Shown: positions 53,719 to 61,520 of the stretch, in pieces | Numbering within the stretch: position 1 is the first letter of the stretch | Layout of the letters: the number at the start of each line of letters is the position of its first letter | DNA from: Oreohelix idahoensis | Lineage: Eukaryota > Mollusca > Gastropoda > Stylommatophora > Oreohelicidae | Direction: 5' to 3' | Assembly: GCA_024509875.1 (NCBI GenBank) | Contig: JAMPIV010016225.1 | Span: 186,001 to 250,000, forward strand | Length of the DNA: 64,000 bases | Notes under the pieces: generated by a model | Told to the model about the DNA's origin: nothing | The model's input: the letters and a program-made list of their open reading frames with translations, nothing else | Databases searched by the model: none | Translations under genes and position numbers: made by a program

Positions 53719-56700
53719 CATGTTAATCAGAAATTCCTTGCCTAGCAGAGAACTTTCTGTTGCTACAAACGGTCAGGCGGAAATTATAGGAGCTGATATC
53801 ACGATAGATGATCAGACCGTTAGAGTATACAACCTATATGCCCCCCCAGATAAAGATCTTTCATTAGCCACAATGGAGATTAGGCGCACCAACTGCCTAG
53901 TTGTTGGTGATTTCAACAGCCATTCAGAAAGGTGGGGTTACACAAAGGCTGATACCCGTGGCATTGAGGTAGAGGACTGGGAGATTGACTCAAATCTACA
54001 ACTCATCAATAGAGCAGATAATACACCCAGCTTCTACTCAAGAAGATGGCACTCGACCTCGACACCCGACCTTGCCTTCTCAACAGGAGACATCAACCAT
54101 AAGATCGAACGCATTGTGCTCAACCAATTGGCGGGCAGTGACCACAAACCGATCAAATTAATGATCAATATGGAACATACACTCCACCTCCATAAACCAT
54201 TACCCCGCTGGAACTACAAAAAGGCCAACTGGAACAAGTTCTCAGCACTGACTGATGAATACTGTGGTTCCATAAACACCCAAAACAAAAGAATTGGAGA
54301 AATAGTTGACGGATTTAACAAAGCAGTTCTGAAAGCTGCCCTGGAATCAATACCAAGAGGGGCGAGGAAAGATTATAAGCCGTACTGGACAGAAGAACTC
54401 AATGAACTGGAAGAACAGGTAACAGAGGCCAGAGATGTAGCAGAACAGGTCAAAACAGTTGAGGCAAACATCGCCTACAAAGCTATCTCTGCAAAATACA
54501 GGAAAATGTTAAACTGTTCAGCCAAAAATAGTTGGATCAAAACAACAGAAAGTCTTAACCTCGACAAAGATGGAAGAAAATTATGGAGGCTCGCCAAAGT
54601 CTTAAATAATGAGGAATGCAAAAATAAGGAAATAGCCCTACAACAAAATGAAAAAATACTCACAAAGAAAGAGGCAGCTAATGTTTTTGCTCAAAAATTC
54701 TCACTTGAGAGCCAGATAAATATTCCACTGGACAGAAAACAGGAAATTTCCAAAGAGCAAGAAATTTACCAAAATATACCAACTGTTCCAGAAGAGCATA
54801 TGACAACAAACCTCACCATGAGAGAGCTAGAGGCAGCCATCGTATCCCTTAAGCAAAGAAAGTCACCTGGAAAAGACAGGGTAACAAATGACATGCTTAA
54901 AGAGCTAGGGCCTAAGGCCAAGAAAGTACTCCTCAAGATTATGAACTATAGCTGGAAGCGTGGAATAGTACCACAAGCCTGGAAAGAAGCAATACTAGTT
55001 CCAATCCCCAAAAAGGACAAAGACCGAATGGACCCCAACAGCTACAGACCCATCAGCCTTCTAAGCTGCACGGGAAAGCTTATGGAGAGAATGATCAATA
55101 CCAGATTAAGCTGGCACCTCGAAGAAAAACAAATTTTACTGCACCAACAGGCAGGCTTCAGGCAACATAGGTCTACAGAGGACCAAGTCACCTACATTGC
55201 ACAGGAAATCGAAGATGCTTTCCAAGAAAGAAAGCACACTTTAGCAGTCTGGGTAGATATGGAGAAAGCATTTGATAAAGTTTGGAAAGATGGGCTAAGA
55301 GTTAAAATGCTTAAATATGGAGTCTGTGGAAGAATGTATAACTGGATCAGCAACTATCTAACAAACAGAACAGCTAGAGTGCAGGTGCACGGGCAGTTAA
55401 GCAAAAAGACTACAATGGAACATGGAGTTCCACAGGGTGGGGTCCTTTCCCCAACACTCTTCCTCATATATATAAATGATATAACAGAAAACATCCACAA
55501 GAATGTCCACAACTCCCTCTACGCTGATGACCTGGCCATGTGGACTTCAGAACAATACATCTCCACAGCAAGAGTGCGCATGCAGGATTCACTGCTAGCC
55601 CTTGAAAGTTGGTCCAAAAAGTGGTTGCTCAAAATAAATGAACAAAAAACTACACACACTATTTTTACCTTGTCAAATAAACCACAGCAAGCAAAGCTGC
55701 AATTAAATGGACAGGCAGTACGAGGAGATGAAACACCAACATACTTAGGAATCACACTAGACCGCCGAATGACATGGAAATCACAGATTAACAAAATACA
55801 GCTAAGGGCAAAACTTCGCATGGCCATCATGAAAAAGTTAGCAGGTACCACATGGGGTGCTGATGAGAATATCCTCAAAAAGCTGTACACAGGCAGAGTC
55901 AGACCTGCTATGGAATATGGCATCACAGCTTGGTCGACGGCAGCAAAGTCAAATTTTGACAGAGTAAACAGACTCCAAAACCAAGCAGCACGTATTATAA
56001 CAGGGGCCCTAAAGTCTACACAAATCAACCATATGGAAAACATCACAGGGCTACAGTCAATGGAGGATAGACGTGACAGCAGAGTCTTAAAACAAGCTGA
56101 AAAATTTAAGAGGCTCGAAGGACACCCCATGTACCAAAGAATGAATAGGCTAGGAAGAGGCAGGCTCAAGCGAACTAACTTTGTCGCCCAAGCAAAAGAA
56201 AAAATTAACAATAATACCATACTAGCTAGCTCAGTTGCAAAGAAAATCCCAACAAGCTCAACTATCCCACTGTGGAAAATAAGATGCTTTCCTGAGTTAA
56301 AATCTGATATTCCAGGCATTGAAGGTAAGGGAACACAGACAGAAACACAAAGAAAGTGTATAGCAACCAAGTATATTGACCAAACATTTCCAGCGAAGCT
56401 TTGGACACATGCATATACTGATGGTTCGGCAACAAATGCAGTGGAAAATGGGGGTGCCGGCATCCTCATAAAATTAAAGAATAGAATTCACATGGCAATT
56501 GCCACTGGAAAATACTGCAACAACTTCTGTGCTGAAGCAGAAGCCCTGAAACAGGCAGCTGAAACTCTTATTGAATGCAAAGCACAGGCAGAAAAACAGA
56601 TAGTAATCTTTTCAGATGCCCTCTCAATAATATCAGCGCTGAAGAGCCACCAAACTAAAGGATTGAAAGATCTGATAATCTCCCTTGAAAGACTGGCCGA

Positions 56701-57228
56701 ATGCTTCAAGAAGTGCACTATCCAGTGGATACCAGCCCATTGCAACATACCAGGAAATGAAGAGGCAGATAGACTTGCTAAAGAAGGAGGTGCCTTACAG
56801 CAAAATGATATAGAGACAACTTACGCAACGGCAAAGACCACTATAAAGGCTACATTCAAGTCCAAATGGGAAAGAGAGCACCCGGGACATTTGAAAAATG
56901 ACGCATATCATCAACTATCCAGAAAAGAACAGGTCATCATTTTTCGACTACGCACTGGACACAACAGATTGAGATACCATCTGTACCACAAATACAAAAT
57001 TGGTGCAACAGATCTCTGCACCTGCGGTACCAGCCCGATGACAGTCGAACACCTGCTGCAGTACTGCCCAACCTACAGTAATGAACGGGGTAGCATATGG
57101 CAACAACCCACTTCTGTCAACGAAAAACTGTTTGGAGATGTCGGGAACCTTGAGTTGACTGCTGCCTTTATTAGAGTCATAAATGTGGAAGTCTGAAGGC
57201 GAACGAGGAAGAAGAAGGAAGAAGAAGA
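53719..57228 (+). mobile_element. RNase H-bearing LINE (I-group-like), 5'-truncated
   Basis: Flanked by ATTTGCT (53712-53718, 57229-57235). The 3' end is GGCGAACGAGGAAGAAGAAGGAAGAAGAAGAA without poly-A. Truncation falls inside the endonuclease domain. One open frame runs through it. Antisense to the host gene in the E2-E3 intron. The order endonuclease, RT, RNase H, CCHC is typical of I-group LINEs. Confidence 0.9.
53720..57196 (+). CDS. LINE ORF2 protein: endonuclease (partial), RT, RNase H, zinc cluster
   Basis: No stop over about 1158 codons. The nominal ATG at 53678 lies in the host R1 repeat and the next at 53720, so no native start remains. Endonuclease signatures: VVGDFNSHSERWGY, TSTPDLAFS, GSDHKPI. 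RT: KQRKSPGKDRVTNDML, GFRQHRSTEDQ, DMEKAFDKVW, GVPQGGVLSP, YADDLAMW at about 55520. RNase H: HAYTDGSATN, CAEAEALKQA, FSDALSII, PAHCNIPGNEEADRLAKEGG with all expected acidic residues. Then RLRTGHNRLRYHL and a LCTCGTSPMTVEHLLQYCP zinc cluster. It would nick, reverse-transcribe and remove RNA during target-primed insertion. The lost N-terminal third of the endonuclease makes this copy inactive alone, although it appears young. Confidence 0.9.
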   Translation: MLIRNSLPSRELSVATNGQAEIIGADITIDDQTVRVYNLYAPPDKDLSLATMEIRRTNCLVVGDFNSHSERWGYTKADTRGIEVEDWEIDSNLQLINRADNTPSFYSRRWHSTSTPDLAFSTGDINHKIERIVLNQLAGSDHKPIKLMINMEHTLHLHKPLPRWNYKKANWNKFSALTDEYCGSINTQNKRIGEIVDGFNKAVLKAALESIPRGARKDYKPYWTEELNELEEQVTEARDVAEQVKTVEANIAYKAISAKYRKMLNCSAKNSWIKTTESLNLDKDGRKLWRLAKVLNNEECKNKEIALQQNEKILTKKEAANVFAQKFSLESQINIPLDRKQEISKEQEIYQNIPTVPEEHMTTNLTMRELEAAIVSLKQRKSPGKDRVTNDMLKELGPKAKKVLLKIMNYSWKRGIVPQAWKEAILVPIPKKDKDRMDPNSYRPISLLSCTGKLMERMINTRLSWHLEEKQILLHQQAGFRQHRSTEDQVTYIAQEIEDAFQERKHTLAVWVDMEKAFDKVWKDGLRVKMLKYGVCGRMYNWISNYLTNRTARVQVHGQLSKKTTMEHGVPQGGVLSPTLFLIYINDITENIHKNVHNSLYADDLAMWTSEQYISTARVRMQDSLLALESWSKKWLLKINEQKTTHTIFTLSNKPQQAKLQLNGQAVRGDETPTYLGITLDRRMTWKSQINKIQLRAKLRMAIMKKLAGTTWGADENILKKLYTGRVRPAMEYGITAWSTAAKSNFDRVNRLQNQAARIITGALKSTQINHMENITGLQSMEDRRDSRVLKQAEKFKRLEGHPMYQRMNRLGRGRLKRTNFVAQAKEKINNNTILASSVAKKIPTSSTIPLWKIRCFPELKSDIPGIEGKGTQTETQRKCIATKYIDQTFPAKLWTHAYTDGSATNAVENGGAGILIKLKNRIHMAIATGKYCNNFCAEAEALKQAAETLIECKAQAEKQIVIFSDALSIISALKSHQTKGLKDLIISLERLAECFKKCTIQWIPAHCNIPGNEEADRLAKEGGALQQNDIETTYATAKTTIKATFKSKWEREHPGHLKNDAYHQLSRKEQVIIFRLRTGHNRLRYHLYHKYKIGATDLCTCGTSPMTVEHLLQYCPTYSNERGSIWQQPTSVNEKLFGDVGNLELTAAFIRVINVEV

Positions 57229-57388
57229 ATTTGCTTTAGATGATGAGGTTGCCAGTCCCATAGCAAAACCTCATATTAGTAGCCTTGTATGACACGCCAG
57301 TGTGTGCAATAGTCCTATTCTCCTGTGTTCCTCTAGAGACCCCTTCGAACTAAAGTGGGGGGCCAATAAAAATATGGCTTTATGATAT

Positions 57389-57695
57389 CTTCTTCTTCTA
57401 CGTTCGTCCTGAAAAGGACGTTAGTTGCGTTGTCTCCGTTTACAGCGAAGCTGCGATATTTGCGCCTTTCGGCTGACACGTCCGACTTCAGCACAGCATT
57501 TTTTGGGACCGGGTTTGCCTTCCCACTTCGATCCCTACTCTCTCAGCCAGACTGCAGCAAAACAGCCTGTCTCCAGGACCACCACTGGGAGGTGAGAGTA
57601 GGGTCTTGGTCAGCTCTGGTTCGCTGACCCTGGCGTAAGCAGTCTAGCTATGGGTCGCTGACTGCATTCCTCACTGTTGGCACGTCTTAGGTCCC
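57389..57695 (-). mobile_element. SINE-like family S3, copy 3 (307 bp)
   Basis: Flanked by a perfect 12-bp duplication GCTTTATGATAT (57377-57388, 57696-57707). Same ends and length as the copy at 47167. It lies 160 bp from the end of the LINE with a similar tail. Confidence 0.9.
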
Positions 57696-57709
57696 GCTTT
57701 ATGATATTA

Positions 57710-58310
57710 ACATGACAATCATTTTTGTAGTTAGCACAGGTTGTTATGTTTATGCTACATGTACAAACCTGACTTTCTTAAACTGAAAACAGTCCAGACA
57801 TGGTTGTGTATGACCACACTGTGATGAGTGTCTCGTTCAGGTGTAAGGATATGAGAAGTTGCGAAACAAGAGCCACACGCTCAGTCTCTCTCTCTCTCTG
57901 CATAAATTATCTGAACACAGAAATATCTGATCTCCACTTAATTTTAAACCGTGACACTTCTGTGAGGTCAGGCATTCTTACATCTGTAGAAAAAACCCTT
58001 TCAAACAAATAAACTAGTTAGACCCAACAATATTCCAGGTTTGCAAATTAATGTCTTTTATTTCTACGCAGTACTCTGGAGACAGACACTACCTCTCAAA
58101 TCTACCACACAAGCTTCTGTGTCAAAAGCTAGCAACCAACTGAACTCCCTAAAACTAATTACACTCTTGGCTGTCAATATCACACGAGTTTTAATCATAA
58201 ATTCCCTTAGATTCCTCCACATATGATGAATACAAACTTATGACAGACTTACAACAATAAAAAAAAGCATGCCTTCAAGACTGTTGGCTCCATGACAGGA
58301 GCAGTGGTAG
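57710..58310. other. Intron sequence, nothing recognised
   Basis: Part of the E2-E3 intron between the S3 copy and the 54-bp satellite. A (CT)n run lies near 57885-57899. Confidence 0.4.
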
Positions 58311-58321
58311 CATGGCCTTTT

Positions 58322-58645
58322 TCAACCCAGCTGAGGGAGAAACTGTATGGTGATGAGAGAAGCATAAGACAGACGTCAACCCAGCTGAGGGAGAAACTGT
58401 ATGGTGATGAGAGAAGCATAAGACAGGAGTCAACCCAGCTGAGGGAGAAACTGTATGGTGATGAGAGAAGCATAAGACAGACGTCAACCCAGCTGAGGGA
58501 GAAACTGTATGGTGATGAGAGAAGCATAAGACAGATGTCAACCCAGCTGAGGGAGAAACTGTATGGTGATGAGAGAAGCATAAGACAGACGTCAACCCAG
58601 CTGAGGGAGAAACTGTATGGTGATGAGAGAAGCATAAGACAGACT
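58322..58645. repeat. 54-bp tandem repeat, 6 units
   Basis: Unit TCAACCCAGCTGAGGGAGAA...GAAGCATAAGACAGACG, six units with only three or four base changes in total. 54 is a multiple of 3, so both strands stay open (18-residue unit STQLREKLYGDERSIRQT on plus). There are no splice sites and no conserved start, so I treat it as satellite DNA. Confidence 0.92.
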
Positions 58646-58649
58646 ACCA

Positions 58650-59810
58650 ACTTTATAAGAGAGATGGATGTGGTTATTTGAGAGTGAACGTAGCCAATGG
58701 CACCACATATAACATCTCAACTCTCCTGAAACTTACAAATACAACACTAACCTCGCTTCCTGTGAGCACCTAAAAATTGTTTGTTGTTGTTTAACTAGGG
58801 CTGCTGAGCTTTTCACTCTTTTGTAGCCAATACCAAGCTGAAGAATCCTTGGTATTATCTACACTGTAGATCTAGGCTTTTCCAACATTCTGAAACATGT
58901 TGAGTTGAAGTCCTCAGCTTCAGTTTCTCTAACTTGGCTTGATATAAAGGATCATCACATCTGGTCCCAAGCTAGGAGGAAGAAGCACGTGACATTCTGT
59001 GCATTCCCCACCATCTGCGGGGGGGGGGGGGGGGGGGGCCTAAATATGCAGAGCTAAAATACTGTGCTCTGGTTCTGGGTTCTCCCAAGGAATCATCACC
59101 TCCTACACATCGCCATTTCTCACCTCCCCCTGCCTATCATGGGGTCCACAGTGAGATCCTCCTGCATGCAGGCAACCAGGTAAAAACCAGAATTATGTCT
59201 AGGGATCAAGTGAATCCAAGCTTAGGGTGCAATGCTGGGTTCTCAAAATGTTTCACCACAGGGAGAATCCCTGGAAGTGTATGGATCATTTCAAGAGTCA
59301 ATGGGGGTGTAAACAGAGAAAAGTTTACATCCAAATCTACATACTACATCATTGTGCAAAGTTGGGGGTCATATAAGAATGACTCCAGATATACCTCCAT
59401 GCATCTAAAAACTGTTCAACGCCACAAAAGTTGTTCTTAACATCAACTCCCATCTCCAGGTGAAAACTTAAGTTTTTTTTACCAAGAAGCAGACAGATGG
59501 CACATCACAATCATGCTCTAATATAGAAATCAAGGTTATACATATATCATGCCAACCACCATACATCCTGTATACTAATTCATTTGAAAGTAGAGCTTGA
59601 AGAAGACCAAGTAAAGAATGCACAGAGGCAATGGCCAAAACTTTCTGGAGGGGATACACCCTCAACAAGACAACATTCAAATGAAAAAATAATCTCCAAA
59701 AGTCTAATATATGAAAAGTCATAACTAATATACCATGACTTAAAGGGACAGAATTCCAAATAAAAACAATTATTAAAATTGAAAGTACTCATCACTGACA
59801 AATACCAAAG
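58650..59810. other. Intron sequence with a G21 run
   Basis: A stretch near 58785-58870 resembles the decayed LINE end at 5310-5370 (GTTGTTGTTTAACTAGGGCTGCTGAGCTTTTC). A run of about 20 G lies at 59018-59038. Nothing else was recognised. Confidence 0.45.
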
Positions 59811-59815
59811 CTTAC

Positions 59816-60066
59816 AGGTTGATAATTCCCTTTGTCAGGCAAACTGGCTCATCAACAGGTACTTTTTTCGAGATGTCTGAGGTCAGCAGGTTGACCAGAT
59901 TTGGAGTGGGTAGCCTCTCAGTGAACCTGGGAGAATTGCCAGTACTGCCTAATAATTCAGGTGTCTGGTTTCCAGTACTTCCATCCCGTGCCTTACGACT
60001 GGACTCTAGGGTTTCCCTCAGAAGAGACTTTGTTGCTTCTGAGATGGCTGATGTTGGGGAGGTTTG
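59816..60066 (-). CDS. Exon E2 of the zinc-finger gene
   Basis: 251 bp. Acceptor TTTTAG ending at 60067, donor GTAAGC starting at 59815. Phase 0 start, QTSPTSAISEATKSLLRETL, continuing with SSRKARDGSTGNQTPELLGS and TERLPTPNLVNLLTSDISKK, leaving CT for the Leu finished by E3. A Ser/Thr-rich linker with no finger. The intron to E1 is only 203 bp. Confidence 0.88.
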
Positions 60067-60269
60067 CTAAATGAAAATAATTAAGATGGTTTATTCCAGA
60101 CAGCAATGATGATTTCCTGTTATGTTAACATCTGAAACGTCTAAAGTAAAAATATTTTGACTACATCTATGTACTGCAAACAACTTGCACAAGTTCCACT
60201 AATACCTGCCCAAAAAATCAGTTCTATGTACGAGATTAATTGTAAACAAATGTAATATAATGTAATTAC

Positions 60270-60407
60270 CGCGTGGATGGGTGATGGAATAGGTACTTGT
60301 GTGGGCAGGGAAGATGGATTTGGTGGCAGCATTTGCCCCATTTCTCTGTGGTGAGAATTCTGGTGCAAGTGAAGACTCCTTTTGGCCTTGTATGCTTTCC
60401 CACATAA
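60270..60407 (-). CDS. Exon E1 (first seen in the window) of the zinc-finger gene
   Basis: 138 bp, phase 0 at both ends. Acceptor TTTCTCAG ending at 60408, donor GTAATT starting at 60269. It begins LCGKAYKAKRSLHLHQNSHH: the second Cys and the two His of a finger whose first Cys must be at the end of an upstream exon outside the window (same C-x|x-C split as E3/E4). Then a Pro-rich linker NPSSLPTQVPIPSPIHA. Confidence 0.87.
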
Positions 60408-60675
60408 CTGAGAAACGAGAAGCAAACTGTTTTTTATTAACTTTACTCCAATGAGGCTAAAGAAGCATTTAAGAGAATAGAAAAAACACAAACTTTTTTT
60501 CAATCTTTTCTTTCTTTTCTATTTTACACTCATAAACATCTGGAAGTCACATCTGGGTTAAAAAAAAAGGACCCCTAATTATTAGACTTAACAGAATTTT
60601 GAAATAAGTGATGTTCTTCTGCTAGCCATTAATCTCTTCTTCTTCTTCTTCTTCTTGCGATCGCATCTTTGATGA

Positions 60676-61520
60676 TTACACCGTCAGACGAGTTCTCATG
60701 ATGAATTCGACTGTTGTTTGAAGTTCCTCTTTAACTCCATATAACTTTGAGTTTAGTGTTGAGTCATTGGGCCAGTATATATTTCTTAACTGGTCATACA
60801 GAGGACAGTCCTGTAGAACATGCTCAGCAGTTTGTTCGTTTAATCCACATGTGCACAGTGGTGAAGCAGACAATCGTAGCTTGTGCATGTGTTTATTCAG
60901 TTTGTTATGCCCTGTCCTGAGTCGAAAAATAGTTATCTGTCCCTGCCGGTCGAGAGTGTGATAGTCGTCTTTGGGTTGGTTCTGTTCTCTTCTGATAGTC
61001 TGGATAGCTCTCTTTTTCTCAAAGTATGTGACTTCATTATCTTCTTGTTCACATTCTCCTCCCTTTTTTGCAAGTTTATCTGCCTTTTCATTTCCGGGTA
61101 CACCACAATGAGATGGTACCCACTGAAGTATGGTTCTCTTTTTGGCAGCTACCTTGTTTAGTTCATTTCTCAGATGCGGGAGTTTACCACCCTTGAGAGC
61201 TTGCAGGACAGACAGTGCATCTGTGAGGATGACTACCTGGTGGCAGTCAGAGTTGGTGTTATAAATCATATTTGCAGCTTGCTCTAGAGCTTGAACCTCA
61301 GCTGTATAGTTGGAACAGAATTTACCAGTGCCTAGTCTCATAGTGGTTGTCAGGATATGAGATAAAGATACCGGCACCTCCATTCCTAACAGCATTAGTT
61401 GCTGATCCATCTGTATAGGCATGTATCCATGATTGATCGGGATAGCTTTCTTGGATCATACTCAATGTAGCAGTTCGTTTTTGCAGATCATTATACTCAC
61501 ATCCACTTGTGAGACCACTG
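60676..61520 (-). pseudogene. LINE RNase H and C-terminal zinc region, frameshifted
   Basis: RNase H residues are present: HAYTDGSATN (about 61400, in one frame), then after a frame change AEVQALEQA, LTDALSVLQAL and QWVPSHCGVPGNEKADKLAK. Then FRLRTGHNKLNKHM and LCTCGLNEQTAEHVLQDCP. At least two frame changes (about 61500 and 61385) separate it from the RT and split the RNase H domain, so this copy is inactive. Confidence 0.8.

Larger units (their letters stand above)
53608..57352 (+). repeat. R1 SINE-like repeat, copy 8, split by a LINE
   Basis: Left half 53608-53718 (CTCCTTACAGAGCATGGACCCACC...TTTCTGTGGCTATTTGCT), right half 57229-57352 (ATTTGCTTTAGATGATGAGGTTGCCAG...). The 7 bp ATTTGCT is duplicated by the LINE insertion at 53719-57228. 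Without the LINE the two halves form one forward R1 copy. Confidence 0.8.
1322..60407 (-). other. Large multi-exon C2H2 zinc-finger gene (internal part, 16 exons)
   Basis: This is the only host gene I can support; all sixteen exons are listed separately. Exon borders follow AG/GT, and the fifteen junction phases agree, giving 3499 nt with no stop. Seven C2H2 fingers are seen: E1; E3/E4; E6/E7; E7/E8; E9/E10; E10/E11; E16. All but the last are split or abutted by an intron. Between fingers lie low-complexity linkers, PTDLSV motifs in E4 and E13 (CtBP-binding PxDLS type), SUMO-consensus IKKE in E3 and VKME in E4, and a Lys/Glu-rich probable coiled coil in E13. From family knowledge, such a protein would bind DNA in the nucleus and recruit corepressors. 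Introns range from about 0.2 to 14.1 kb. E1 begins inside a finger and E16 ends in phase 1, so both gene ends are outside the window. Scattered-finger repressors such as RREB1/hindsight are possible relatives, but I do not recognise an ortholog. Confidence 0.88.

Noticed and set aside
58249..58681. Open frames of over 100 codons on both strands
   Set aside because: Consequence of a stop-free 54-bp unit repeated six times; no other coding evidence.
1322..60407. Naming the host gene (RREB1/hindsight, ZNF462 or similar)
   Set aside because: Dispersed fingers and CtBP motifs fit more than one family; without a database comparison a symbol would be a guess.
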